From the NCBI RefSeq assembly GCF_005116735.1, contig NZ_SWDB01000032.1, forward strand, positions 1 through 64,000: a DNA stretch of 64,000 nucleotides, in the 5' to 3' direction. This document shows, one piece after another, positions 45,319 through 55,898 of the stretch. The stretch comes from Thalassotalea mangrovi (lineage in GTDB: Bacteria > Pseudomonadota > Gammaproteobacteria > Enterobacterales > Alteromonadaceae). The stretch's first letter is position 1, and each line of letters starts with the position of its first letter. The notes below the pieces were generated by a model. That model had not been told where the DNA came from and did no database searches. It was given only the letters and a program-made list of their open reading frames with translations. The translations under genes were made by a program, and so were the position numbers.

Positions 45319-45337
45319 GTGTCAACATTGTTGACAC
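45319..45337. promoter_or_regulatory. Palindrome GTGTCAACATTGTTGACAC
   Basis: Nine-base perfect arms around one central base, between paralogues 2 and 3. Form is that of a dimeric regulator site. Confidence 0.4.
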
Positions 45338-45436
45338 ATCTTCACGTTAACTTTTTGCCTTTTTACTAACGAGTTGACGATACCCCGGATCTAGTCTTGG
45401 GATTTTCAGTATTCTGGCATCGTCAATAATGACAAA

Positions 45437-45454
45437 GGCTGCCGATAGGCAGCC
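45437..45454 (-). terminator. Hairpin downstream of paralogue 3
   Basis: Stem GGCTGCC/GGCAGCC with a four-base loop, followed on the minus strand by TTTGTCATTATT. It lies 25 bases past the stop. Confidence 0.55.
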
Positions 45455-45478
45455 AAACAACCTTTGAAGGAGAGATTT

Positions 45479-46207
45479 TCAGGTTTGGCGGTTTATTTTG
45501 GATTGCCGCCGAGCGGTTAACAGGCCGATAAGGCCGAGTGTAAACAAGGCGGTTGTGTTTCCTTCAGAAACTTGTGATGGGGGTTCTAATCCCGTGTTGT
45601 AAAAGGTGATATGGGACAAGTCCTGCATGCCTGTATCCCAGCTTCCCGCCGTTATTGTTTCGGCAGCACTCATACAGGCAAGGGTGTTTACCGAGGCGCC
45701 ACCACCGCATAAATTGGCGTAGTCTTCATCGGAAACTTCCCAGTATAAGGTAAAACCATCTCCTGCTTTGGCTACCCAGAAACGGATACCTGGGTCATCT
45801 TCACCCTCGTCAGGGTTATAAGTCCAATTGCCCTGGGATAAATCGCCATCAGCATCAAGCATGAACTCCCATTCACCGCCGTCTACATCAGGGAAGTTGC
45901 CAGATACATCGCTCAGATTAAAGCCGCCATTTTGAGAAGGTTCAAACTTTCCAATTACCGGGGATATAAGTTCATCCGGGAAGTCTGCAGCAAAAATCCA
46001 GCAGTCATCAAAGCTTCTTTCTCCTTTCGGGAGATCGGTGCGAAGAAAGTAGCTTTCTTCAAATTGTGGGTCGAATACGCCGGAGCAATCGTTACCATTA
46101 AAATCCAGGGATACTAAGACGGCGGCTGCGGGATTGCTTATCATAGCTAATGTCAGCAAGATTGGAATAAGCAAGATGGTTTTAAAGAATGGCGATACCA
46201 ATTTCAT
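45479..46207 (-). CDS. Secreted protein, paralogue 3 (degenerate PEP tail)
   Basis: 242 aa. Signal peptide MKLVSPFFKTILLIPILLTL ends near NPAAA. DCSGVF, DDCWIFA, EWEFMLDADGDLSQGNWTYN, DPGIRFWVAKAGDGFTLYWE, ACMSAA and LSHITFYN align with the two neighbours. The tail keeps a hydrophobic segment and basic end (TTALFTLGLIGLLTARRQSK) but the PEP triad reads VSEGN, so sorting by exosortase may be lost. GAGGAAC precedes the start. Confidence 0.83.
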   Translation of the reverse strand: MKLVSPFFKTILLIPILLTLAMISNPAAAVLVSLDFNGNDCSGVFDPQFEESYFLRTDLPKGERSFDDCWIFAADFPDELISPVIGKFEPSQNGGFNLSDVSGNFPDVDGGEWEFMLDADGDLSQGNWTYNPDEGEDDPGIRFWVAKAGDGFTLYWEVSDEDYANLCGGGASVNTLACMSAAETITAGSWDTGMQDLSHITFYNTGLEPPSQVSEGNTTALFTLGLIGLLTARRQSKINRQT

Positions 46208-46494
46208 TTATGTTCCTCAGTTTCTTTTTGTTTGTTTCAGTCCCTCCATAAAAACAAATCTTATTCCTTTGCTGATCTATCAAGTTGGTGCTCCAGGCCA
46301 CAACTCAGCGGAACATAAAATCAGATACTTTCGAGTATAGTATTTTTTTGATATTAGCAGGTTATGGAAATAATTTTTAAAATGCGGCGGAAATCTTGTG
46401 TATCGACAGGTGCGAGGTGAGGGGTTGAGAAGAAAGCAGGAAGATGTATATCAGGGTCAACCTTAATTGTTGGATGACCCGACGTAAGTTGCAA

Positions 46495-46659
46495 TTACTT
46501 TTCCTGAACTGCTTGCAGCTCACTTTGTTGAATTCGCCATTGTTGCAATTCTTTGTAGTAGAAATCCCAGACACAGGGATCGCAGACACCGCTTTCGCAG
46601 CATTCACCTTCAGCGGGTGGTTGTGGTTTTTCCAGTTGAGTCGTTGTTGATTGGGTCAT
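46495..46659 (-). CDS. Small Cys-rich oxidoreductase-like protein
   Basis: 54 aa, read directly from the minus strand: starts MTQSTTTQLEKPQPP and holds CCESGVCDPCVWDFYYKELQ. The CC-x3-C-x2-C and WDxYYxEL pattern fits the oxidoreductase-like N-terminal domain family (PF09791 as I recall it), short proteins of unknown role. It lies alone between paralogue 3 and accC. Confidence 0.75.
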   Translation of the reverse strand: MTQSTTTQLEKPQPPAEGECCESGVCDPCVWDFYYKELQQWRIQQSELQAVQEK

Positions 46660-46735
46660 GAAAATCTCAATCTCAAATTATTTTTAGGAATTATTGTGCC
46701 GTTAATAGTTAAGGGTCTATTTGAACAGACATAAA

Positions 46736-46757
46736 AAAACCCTGCAAGCAGGGTTTT
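46736..46757 (-). terminator. Terminator of accBC
   Basis: Perfect 10-bp stem AAAACCCTGC/GCAGGGTTTT followed on the minus strand by T residues. It lies 68 bases past accC. Confidence 0.88.
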
Positions 46758-46824
46758 CAATCTCATTACAGTTTTCAGTCAATTTCACAGAAATCTGACC
46801 GTGTCAGGAGACGGGCGGTATCGA

Positions 46825-48171
46825 TTATTCGATATCCGCAAGTTTCTTTTCAAGGTAATGAATGTTTGCACCACCACGCGCAAAGCCAGCATCATTCATG
46901 ATGTCTTCCTGCAGGGTGATATTGGTTTTAATGCCATCAATCACTAATTCATTCAAGGCATTTTTCATTCGCGCGATCGCTACTTCTCGACTCTCACCAT
47001 AAGTGATCAGTTTACCTATCATCGAGTCGTAATGTGGTGGTACCGAATACTCTGTATATACGTGAGAATCCCAGCGAACACCTAATCCACCTGGTGGGTG
47101 GAAGCGCGTTATCTTGCCCGGGGATGGGATAAAGGTACGCGGGTCTTCTGCATTAATACGGCATTCAATCGCATGACCGTGAACCTTGATATCTTCCTGC
47201 TTGATGCTTAATGGCATACCGCTGGCAATGCGTAATTGCTCTTTGATCAAATCAACACCAGTGATCATCTCGGTAACCGGATGCTCTACCTGGATACGGG
47301 TATTCATCTCAATGAAGTAGAATTCACCATTTTCGTATAGGAACTCAAAGGTACCAGCGCCACGATAGTTGATTTCGATACAGGCATTACAACAACGCTT
47401 ACCAATTTCCGCACGCAGCTCTTCACTAATACCTGGGGCAGGTGCTTCTTCTACCACTTTCTGATGACGGCGCTGCATTGAACAGTCACGCTCACCCAAG
47501 TGGATAGCATTACCCTGGCCGTCAGCCAGTACCTGAATTTCAACATGACGAGGGTTTTCCAGGAATTTTTCCATGTAAACCATGTCATTATTAAATGCTG
47601 CGCGTGCTTCAGCTTTGGTTAACTGAATCGCTTCCAGCAGATTAGATTCTTCACGTACGACGCGCATACCGCGGCCACCGCCACCACCAGAGGCTTTGAT
47701 GATCACTGGGTAGCCAATACGACGACCGTGGGCAAGATTCGCTTCTGCATCGTCTGTTAACGGGCCATCTGAGCCTGGAACGCAAGGAACGCCGGCATCT
47801 TTCATTGCCTGGATTGCGGAAACTTTATCACCCATTAAGCGAATGCTATCCGCCATGGGGCCGATAAAGCTAAAACCTGAATCTTCTACCTGCTCAGCAA
47901 AATCCGCGTTTTCTGCCAGGAAACCATATCCTGGGTGGATGCCATCGGCATTAGTCACTTCTGCTGCGGTAATAATACGAGGAATATTCAGATAACTGTC
48001 AGTCGCTGCCGGCTTTCCGATACAGATAGTTTCGTCAGCCAGTAATACGTGCTTAAGGTTTTTATCTGCAGTCGAGTGGACGGCAACGGTTTCGATACCC
48101 AGTTCTTTACAAGCTCGCAGAATACGCAGAGCTATTTCGCCTCGGTTGGCGATAACTACTTTTTTCAACAT
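46825..48171 (-). CDS. accC: Acetyl-CoA carboxylase, biotin carboxylase subunit
   Basis: 448 aa (E. coli 449). ATP-grasp enzyme that carboxylates the biotin on AccB, first step of fatty-acid synthesis. [14 protein letters not shown] is the glycine-rich ATP loop; [18 protein letters not shown] and [18 protein letters not shown] are catalytic blocks. It begins 23 bases after accB and is the last gene of aroQ-accB-accC. Confidence 0.97.
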   Translation of the reverse strand: MLKKVVIANRGEIALRILRACKELGIETVAVHSTADKNLKHVLLADETICIGKPAATDSYLNIPRIITAAEVTNADGIHPGYGFLAENADFAEQVEDSGFSFIGPMADSIRLMGDKVSAIQAMKDAGVPCVPGSDGPLTDDAEANLAHGRRIGYPVIIKASGGGGGRGMRVVREESNLLEAIQLTKAEARAAFNNDMVYMEKFLENPRHVEIQVLADGQGNAIHLGERDCSMQRRHQKVVEEAPAPGISEELRAEIGKRCCNACIEINYRGAGTFEFLYENGEFYFIEMNTRIQVEHPVTEMITGVDLIKEQLRIASGMPLSIKQEDIKVHGHAIECRINAEDPRTFIPSPGKITRFHPPGGLGVRWDSHVYTEYSVPPHYDSMIGKLITYGESREVAIARMKNALNELVIDGIKTNITLQEDIMNDAGFARGGANIHYLEKKLADIE

Positions 48172-48194
48172 GGAATCAGCCTTCCTTCGCCTGC

Positions 48195-48641
48195 TTACTC
48201 GATTACGAATAATGGTTGGTCGAATTCGATGGTATCTTCGTTCTGTGCCAGGATTTGCTTGATAACACCAGACTTATCCGCTTCGATTTGGTTCATCATT
48301 TTCATCGCTTCAACGATACATAACGTATCACCGGCATTAACGTGCTGACCCACTTCAACGAATGCTGGCGCATCTGGAGATGGTGACGAATAGAAAGTAC
48401 CAACCATAGGTGAACGTACAACGTGACCGGTGATTTCTGCACTTGCAGGTGCTGATTCTGCTGCTGGCGCAGGAGCCGCAGGAGCTGCGGCAGGCGCAAC
48501 AAACGCTTGCGGAGCAACAGGCGCAGCAACTGAGCTGGCACGACTGATGCGTACTGACTCTTCACCTTCAGAAATTTCCAACTCACTGATACCTGATTCT
48601 TCAACCAGCTCGATTAATTTTTTGATTTTACGAATATCCAT
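48195..48641 (-). CDS. accB: Acetyl-CoA carboxylase biotin carboxyl carrier protein
   Basis: 148 aa. The biotinylated lysine is in [17 protein letters not shown]. An N-terminal helical domain and a flexible Ala-Pro linker (about 45-70) precede the biotinyl domain, which also carries the thumb typical of AccB. AAGGTAC upstream of the start. Cotranscribed with aroQ and accC. Confidence 0.97.
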   Translation of the reverse strand: MDIRKIKKLIELVEESGISELEISEGEESVRISRASSVAAPVAPQAFVAPAAAPAAPAPAAESAPASAEITGHVVRSPMVGTFYSSPSPDAPAFVEVGQHVNAGDTLCIVEAMKMMNQIEADKSGVIKQILAQNEDTIEFDQPLFVIE

Positions 48642-48660
48642 TACAGTACCTTATATATCT

Positions 48661-49113
48661 TTAATTATTCTGTGCTAAAAAGTGTGCGGCGGCATCCAGC
48701 GCCATGGCGTATCCTTGGGGGCCACATCCACAAATAACCCCTTCGGCAATATCCGAAAGGTAGGAATGATGTCTAAATGGTTCGCGGCTATGAATATTGG
48801 ACAGATGAACTTCGATAAAAGGAACATCAATACTCAACAGGGCATCGCGCAATGCCACGCTGGTGTGGGTGAACGCTGCCGGGTTGATAATGATGAAGTC
48901 CGTTTTCTCAGAAGCCTGGTGGATTCGATCAATCAACTCGTGTTCCGCATTCGATTGAAAATGATCCAGTGCAATATTCAAAGATTCCGCTTTCTGAGTC
49001 AGAGATTCAATGATCTCGTCCAGGGTCTGGGAGCCATAAATATGTGGCTGTCGCAAACCGAGGCGATTTAAATTGGGACCATTGATTACAAGCACATTAT
49101 GTTTTGCTGTCAT
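48661..49113 (-). CDS. aroQ: 3-dehydroquinate dehydratase, type II
   Basis: 150 aa. [36 protein letters not shown] and [20 protein letters not shown] are the active-site segments, with the catalytic tyrosine in the first. Dodecameric shikimate-pathway enzyme. The order aroQ-accB-accC is common in Gammaproteobacteria. A TATAAT-like -10 (minus strand, 49224-49229) lies about 110 bases upstream. Confidence 0.96.
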   Translation of the reverse strand: MTAKHNVLVINGPNLNRLGLRQPHIYGSQTLDEIIESLTQKAESLNIALDHFQSNAEHELIDRIHQASEKTDFIIINPAAFTHTSVALRDALLSIDVPFIEVHLSNIHSREPFRHHSYLSDIAEGVICGCGPQGYAMALDAAAHFLAQNN

Positions 49114-49406
49114 TATTCTCTAACTTCCTGAAATTCATAGCTCTTTACCGAGCTTTTTGGTCTTTAACGTCATTCAACATGAAAAATGATGAAAAAACCA
49201 TCAGAATTTGCATTTATCTGCACATTATAGAGATTTCGAAGAATATAGCATCAAAATACTGGTCTAATCACCGACGTTCGCTGTAATTTAACCTTTGAAT
49301 TCGCGGGGTTGGCGGTGTTTTTTGTGACCGCTAATTGCCGAAGTGCAACGGTATACCATGCACTTTCGGCAAAAATGGAGGGACAACAAGTCCCATTTAC
49401 TGGGGG

Positions 49407-51245
49407 TTAATTGAAAATCTGGTTAATGTGGGCGGCGAATTTATCGGCCTCCATAAATCCGGTGACTCTGTTTTTATCGAGCTCCTGGCCGTTTTCATCG
49501 AAAAACAGAATTGAGGGCAGGCCGAACACATCGTATTGTTCCATAAATGCCAGGTTTTCAGGTTTGCCCAAATCGGTGAGATCTGCTTGTAGCATCACGG
49601 TATTATGCAGTGCCTGTTGCACCGACGCTTGTGGGAAAGTGTACTTCTCAAATTCTTTACAGGCGATGCACCAGTCGGCATAGAGATCCAGCATCACGGT
49701 CTGGCCATTGGCATTCGCTTTGGTGATTTGCGAATTCAACTCATCAATGGTTGCCACTTTTACAAACTCCTTGTGAGCCGCAGCCTGTTGCTGCGGAGCA
49801 CTAAACAAGGTTTGATAGGCCAATTGTCCGCCAGCAAATAACATCAGGAAAATGATTAACGAACGCAAACCCCAGAAAAATCCTGCTGGTGACTTACGGT
49901 TATCATTATTGACGACGTAAAAGTAAGTCGCGCTTGCCAGCAACAGGGCCGCCCATAACAGGTTGCCGATACTTTCGGGAATTAACCGTTCTAACAGGAA
50001 AATGGGTACCGCCAGTAACAGCAGTCCAAATACGTTCTTAATCACATTCATCCAATTGCCCGCTTTGGGCAGTAGCTTGCCACCAGAGCTGCCTAATATA
50101 AGCAGCGGTAAGCCCATGCCCATGCTTAGTGCATATAGGGCTGTTGCGCCAAGAACGATATCACCAGACTGGGCTATATAGATCAGGATGCCGGTAAGGG
50201 GGGCTGTGGTACAGGGTGAAGCGACTAATCCTGAAATCGCCCCCATCACAAATACAGATACCATAGAGCCACCTTTTTGCGAGTTGCTCAGTTGGTTCAG
50301 TTTTTGTTGCCAGGACGCTGGCATCGACAGGTTGAATACACCAAACATGGATAAGGCCAGCACAACAAACAGAACACTCAGGCCAATCAGAATGGCCGGA
50401 TGTTGGAACGCTGCCTGAAATTGGGCACCAGCCAGTGCTACAACAACACCTAAGATGGTGTAAGTAATTGCCATCCCCTGCACATACGCCATTGACAGGG
50501 AAGCGGCCTTAGCAGTCGAAAGCTTATCGCCGTGACCAACAATGATTCCGGTCAGAATTGGGTACATGGGAAACACGCAGGGAGTAAACGACAGTAAAAT
50601 TCCCAGGCCAAAAAAGGTTAGGAGGATCAACAGCAAATTGTCGCCCGAAAGCAGGGAGGCGAGCTCAAACTGCTCGCTATCGGAGGTGGTTGCTGACGTT
50701 GCCGTAATATTTTCAGATTGAGTATCTTTGCTGGCGGTATCACCGGCGGCACCAATGGCGCCTAAAATTGCGGCACTGTCATTGTCTTGATTGACTGCCG
50801 ACAGATAAATGACTTTCTTGGTTGGCGGATAACACAAACCTTTAGCGGCACAGCCCTGATAGGTCAGGGTAATACTGCTGTCATCGGTTGCCTTATCGAT
50901 GCCAAGGTTAAATTTCAGCTGTTGATAATAGACTTCCTGAATACCAAAGAATTCATCTTCCTGTTCTTCACCCTGTGGTAACAGCGGCAATTGAAATTCG
51001 GCGGAGTCACTATCAAATTTCAGCTTACTTTTGTACAGGTAATAGCCATCGGCGATATTGAAATACACTTCAACCTGATTACCTTGCTGGTTGAAGTCAA
51101 ACTGGAAGGCCTGATCGACCGGTAAGAATTCGTCCTGGTTGGAGAACAAGGAATCCATCGACGTGTCGAAGGGCGAATTTTGAGCCTGGGCTACTGTGCC
51201 TACGACACAAAAAAGTAATACAAATAATCGAAGAAAAGCGCGCAT
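49407..51245 (-). CDS. dsbD: Thiol:disulfide interchange protein DsbD
   Basis: 612 aa. The signal peptide, the periplasmic alpha domain (cysteines in YQGCAAKGLCYPP), an eight-helix membrane domain (FTPCVFPMYPI and SPCTTAPLTG) and a C-terminal thioredoxin domain with WCIAC are all present. It passes electrons from cytoplasmic thioredoxin to periplasmic DsbC, DsbG and CcmG. The start overlaps the cutA stop by one base (TAATG). Confidence 0.96.
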   Translation of the reverse strand: MRAFLRLFVLLFCVVGTVAQAQNSPFDTSMDSLFSNQDEFLPVDQAFQFDFNQQGNQVEVYFNIADGYYLYKSKLKFDSDSAEFQLPLLPQGEEQEDEFFGIQEVYYQQLKFNLGIDKATDDSSITLTYQGCAAKGLCYPPTKKVIYLSAVNQDNDSAAILGAIGAAGDTASKDTQSENITATSATTSDSEQFELASLLSGDNLLLILLTFFGLGILLSFTPCVFPMYPILTGIIVGHGDKLSTAKAASLSMAYVQGMAITYTILGVVVALAGAQFQAAFQHPAILIGLSVLFVVLALSMFGVFNLSMPASWQQKLNQLSNSQKGGSMVSVFVMGAISGLVASPCTTAPLTGILIYIAQSGDIVLGATALYALSMGMGLPLLILGSSGGKLLPKAGNWMNVIKNVFGLLLLAVPIFLLERLIPESIGNLLWAALLLASATYFYVVNNDNRKSPAGFFWGLRSLIIFLMLFAGGQLAYQTLFSAPQQQAAAHKEFVKVATIDELNSQITKANANGQTVMLDLYADWCIACKEFEKYTFPQASVQQALHNTVMLQADLTDLGKPENLAFMEQYDVFGLPSILFFDENGQELDKNRVTGFMEADKFAAHINQIFN

Positions 51246-51562
51246 TATTGTTTTGTCACCGTTGAGTCTATCCAGTTTAAATATTCCTCATTGCCTTGCT
51301 GAATATCCATGGCAATGATTTCTGCGACATCATAAGGATGCATCGCAGTGATTCGTTTTTCGAGTGCGGTAAACCGATCGCGTCGCGATTTAATAATCAG
51401 CAACACTTCCTGATCCTGTTGACGTTCGCCCTGCCACTGGTAAATGGAGGTTATCGATTCCTGGATATTTACACAAGCGGCGAGCCTTTCGTCAACTAGC
51501 GCATTGGCGATGGACAAGGCACTGCTTTTATCCGGGCAGGTACACAAAATCACTTGATGCAT
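51245..51562 (-). CDS. cutA: Divalent-cation tolerance protein CutA
   Basis: 105 aa from ATG 51562 (an ATG at 51589 adds nine residues and is also possible; neither has a strong ribosome site). VILCTCPDKSSALSIANALV, ERLAACVNI and MHPYDVAEIIAM match the trimeric CutA fold. Often beside dsbD, as in E. coli. The MITE begins 31 bases upstream of 51562 and may supply or disturb its promoter. Confidence 0.93.
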   Translation of the reverse strand: MHQVILCTCPDKSSALSIANALVDERLAACVNIQESITSIYQWQGERQQDQEVLLIIKSRRDRFTALEKRITAMHPYDVAEIIAMDIQQGNEEYLNWIDSTVTKQ

Positions 51563-51593
51563 GCAGTCACTCGAGTTTGGTTTTATCATGGTT

Positions 51594-51859
51594 ATACCAA
51601 TCACATTAAATTATTGCTCACTCAGTGAGAATTTAAAGGCATTTATGCAAGGCTTTGATTGCAGAGAATGGTTACTCCATTGTCAAAATCAGTAACGCAG
51701 GATAAACGCCTTTAAAACTCACCCGTAGGGAGTTTACCAGAGGTTCATTTCCGGCCGTAGATATTCAGTAATATAGAATGACTATATCAATGAAATCTAT
51801 GTTGCAAATGAACCTCTGCCCTAACTCTGAGTTGTGCACAAACTTAATATGATTGGTAT
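51594..51859. mobile_element. MITE-like element, copy 2 (intact)
   Basis: 266 bp with 16-base terminal inverted repeats (ATACCAATCACATTAA at left; the right end TTAATATGATTGGTAT has one mismatch). Most of it aligns with the flanks of the interrupted copy at 4569-5077. No coding capacity. It fills the space between cutA and fxsA. Confidence 0.88.
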
Positions 51860-51946
51860 TACAGTTTATCCCAGAAGAAACCAGGTTGAAATAGACCAGA
51901 AAATCCCCATATCTGTTTCAGTCCACCATTAAATTTGTCTCACTTC

Positions 51947-52453
51947 ATGTTTAGAATTCTATTTTTATTGTTTATTTTTGTGCCGGTGCTGGAGATTTTG
52001 CTGTTGATCAATGTCGGCAGTGTGCTTGGCGCATTACCCACTGTTGCTCTGGTTATTTTAACCGCCTGGCTTGGTGCAACCCTGGTTAAACAGCAGGGTA
52101 TGTCGACCATGCAGTCGATGCAAGCGAAACTGGCGAGCGGACAAATGCCGTCCGACGAAATCATTGCGTCTGTGTTATTGCTGGTCTCCGGCGTGACCTT
52201 GTTGACCCCGGGTTTTATTACCGATGCCTTAGGCCTGCTGTTGTTGTGGCCGGTATCACGACAATTCCTGGTCAATAAAATAAAACCTCATATGGTTGCC
52301 AGGCAAGGCCAGCACTTTGGCTTTCAACAAGGGTTTGGTTCGTACCAGCAAGATATAAGCGAACCCGATAATGATCCTTTTGCGGGAAATCCGGATTCAA
52401 ATCAACCTCGTCAGCCATCAACGCTTGAAGGCGAATACGAGCGCAAAGATTGA
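51947..52453 (+). CDS. fxsA: FxsA family membrane protein
   Basis: 168 aa. Four hydrophobic segments in the first 110 residues: LFLLFIFVPVLEILLLINVG, ALPTVALVILTAWLGATLVK and TLLTPGFITDALGLLLLWPV among them. E. coli FxsA relieves phage T7 F exclusion when overproduced; its normal role is unknown. The C-terminal 50 residues are polar and variable. The ATG at 51947 starts the conserved part. Adjacent to groES as in many Gammaproteobacteria. Confidence 0.92.
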   Translation: MFRILFLLFIFVPVLEILLLINVGSVLGALPTVALVILTAWLGATLVKQQGMSTMQSMQAKLASGQMPSDEIIASVLLLVSGVTLLTPGFITDALGLLLLWPVSRQFLVNKIKPHMVARQGQHFGFQQGFGSYQQDISEPDNDPFAGNPDSNQPRQPSTLEGEYERKD

Positions 52454-52531
52454 AGAATTTCTTCTGGGAACGACAGGGACTGCAAATTTTTTATTTTTTT
52501 TAAATTTTGCAAAAAAAATTGCCCTTGGTGA

Positions 52532-52559
52532 CTTGAGAGTAAAATTTTTACCCCCATTT
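52532..52559 (+). promoter_or_regulatory. Heat-shock (sigma-32) promoter of groESL
   Basis: CTTGAG (52532-52537) and CCCCATTT (52552-52559) are 14 bases apart, a close match to the sigma-32 consensus CTTGAA-N13-17-CCCCATnT. It lies 54 bases before groES. Confidence 0.88.
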
Positions 52560-52613
52560 GAACACTTAAACAACTTGTATGTTAATCATTAAATACCAAA
52601 TCAGGAGAGATTA

Positions 52614-52904
52614 ATGAGCATTCGTCCTTTACATGATCGTGTGATCATCAAACGCCAGGAAGTTGAAGCAAAATCCGCTGGCGGAATCGTGTTAACCGGC
52701 AGTGCCGCTGAAAAATCTACTCGCGGTGAAGTTATCGCAGTAGGTAACGGCCGTATTTTGGAAAATGGTGAAGTTCGTGCCTTAGATGTGAAAGTCGGCG
52801 ATCAGGTAATCTTTAACGAAGGCTACGGTGTCAAAACTGAAAAGCTGGACGGTGAAGACGTATTGATTCTAAGTGAAAGCGATATTCTGGCTATCGTTGA
52901 GTAA
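52614..52904 (+). CDS. groES: Co-chaperonin GroES
   Basis: 96 aa. [20 protein letters not shown] and the mobile loop [20 protein letters not shown] are typical. It caps GroEL. AGGAGAG lies just upstream of the start. Confidence 0.98.
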   Translation: MSIRPLHDRVIIKRQEVEAKSAGGIVLTGSAAEKSTRGEVIAVGNGRILENGEVRALDVKVGDQVIFNEGYGVKTEKLDGEDVLILSESDILAIVE

Positions 52905-52935
52905 TAGCCTCGATCGAAAAACTTTTATTCAGTAA

Positions 52936-54636
<1,701 letters not shown>

Positions 54637-54695
54637 ACTACAAGAGCTTTTTTAAGTCCTTGTAAATCAATCGCTTACATACCCATCTAGACAGT

Positions 54696-54749
54696 AAAAG
54701 GGACAGTATTCTAGACAGTTTTTTAGACAGTCTAAGGTACGTCCCTTTT
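54696..54749 (+). terminator. Long hairpin after groEL with TAGACAGT repeats
   Basis: Outer stem AAAAGGGAC/GTCCCTTTT followed by T. TAGACAGT occurs at 54688-54695, 54712-54719 and 54724-54731. It may be the groESL terminator or a REP-like palindrome; it marks the start of the accessory interval. Confidence 0.65.
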
Positions 54750-54802
54750 TTTTGGACTAATCATTTATCGAATGTCACATATAACAAAGGAACAAAACTC
54801 AA

Positions 54803-55255
54803 ATGGAATTAAAAGAATTTGTGAAAGAAACCCTCATACAGATTTCTGCGGGAATTAAAGATGCTCAAGAAGAAATCCGAAACTCAGGAGGGGTTGTTAA
54901 TCCAGCCCACAGAGAGAAAGCCGAAAATACAGGTGATTCACATTTCGGTGTGCTACCAAATGGACAAAACATTTTCCTAGTTGATTTTGACGTTTCTGTA
55001 ACCGTAGTAGAAGAAGCTGAAACTGATGCAAAAGCGAAACTTAATGTTGCTAGTTTGCTAACTCTCAGTGCTGGCGGAGATTCAGCTAAAAGCAGCAAAG
55101 CTATTAATAATATTTCGTTTAAAGTTCCTTTAGCCCTTCCAACTGATGACGTTTCGAAAGAAGATCTGGCTGCCAGAGATGAAGCACAGATTCAAGCACG
55201 CCGTGAAATGGTGCAAAGAAAGAAAGCTCGTGGCTCTAGGTTCGGTGGTTTCTAA
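54803..55255 (+). CDS. Conserved hypothetical protein
   Basis: 150 aa. Pattern: a helical start (MELKEFVKETLIQISAGIKD), a variable middle, a beta segment (IFLVDFDVSVTVVEEAETDA), a Ser/Gly-rich stretch and NNISFKVPLALP, then a basic tail. I have seen similar short proteins in many bacterial accessory regions but cannot give a function. AAGGA lies 11-12 bases upstream of the ATG. Confidence 0.75.
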   Translation: MELKEFVKETLIQISAGIKDAQEEIRNSGGVVNPAHREKAENTGDSHFGVLPNGQNIFLVDFDVSVTVVEEAETDAKAKLNVASLLTLSAGGDSAKSSKAINNISFKVPLALPTDDVSKEDLAARDEAQIQARREMVQRKKARGSRFGGF

Positions 55256-55359
55256 TTCTGTTGGCTGACAGGTGAAAATTCATCATGTACATAATCTGGA
55301 CATTGGTTCGAGCGCTACTAGGCTCAAGTAGAGTCCACAACAGCAAAGGATTGCTACTC

Positions 55360-55560
55360 ATGAAGAATCATCGTTCATTACCACCTAGAGCACTTGTCGC
55401 TACTTGGCTCTATCTACAGAAACAACATCAGGTATCACTGCATATCAGGTTGAAGCGCAAAGCTGCGCTGATAGAACTGTTCGGGAGCTTGGAGTCTGCT
55501 GAGAGTTACGCAGAGATATTGAGTGTTCAGGGAGAACTTTCGCGACATGGTCAGGGCTGA
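55360..55560 (+). CDS. Possible small protein
   Basis: 66 aa if it starts at ATG 55360, with AAGGA about nine bases upstream; the frame extends to 55285. Basic, helical (PPRALVATWLYLQKQHQVSL). No family recognised. May be a real accessory gene or chance. Confidence 0.35.
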   Translation: MKNHRSLPPRALVATWLYLQKQHQVSLHIRLKRKAALIELFGSLESAESYAEILSVQGELSRHGQG

Positions 55561-55629
55561 AAACACTGCGTTATAACGAGCTGAATGCCTTCTATTATTG
55601 AAAAACAAACAGCTCGATTCACTCAGATG

Positions 55630-55896
55630 TTAACCTCTGGCTTCACGGCCAGGTTCATCTTCTGCGACCCGAAATCTCCAGTACTTATCGGGCTTTACCC
55701 AAACAACGCTCTCTCCAGTATGTTTACGGAATTGATTAAGAACTTTTCTTTGTATCGCTAAGTTGCCGTCAGCGTTTTCTTTCAGGTGAATTTCAGCCTT
55801 TGATTTGACAAGATAGTCAACTACGTCGTCCTGATATAAACAGCCATCTTTATCTAGCTGTTCCTTCATCCATAAAGAAACATCTACTTCTGTCAT
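55630..55896 (-). CDS. Small conserved hypothetical (WR-EPGR tail)
   Basis: 88 aa. LYQDDVVDYL, NLAIQRKVLNQFRKHTGE and the end KYWRFRVAEDEPGREAR resemble a small family I associate with DUF6953, not certainly. Starts two bases after the upstream yodC-like gene, so they form an operon. Confidence 0.72.
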   Translation of the reverse strand: MTEVDVSLWMKEQLDKDGCLYQDDVVDYLVKSKAEIHLKENADGNLAIQRKVLNQFRKHTGESVVWVKPDKYWRFRVAEDEPGREARG

Positions 55897-55898
55897 AT

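Larger units (their letters stand above)
44793..45436. other. Long intergenic region upstream of paralogue 2
   Basis: About 640 bp without a credible gene. It holds two perfect palindromes described separately (45027-45046 and 45319-45337). Confidence 0.5.
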
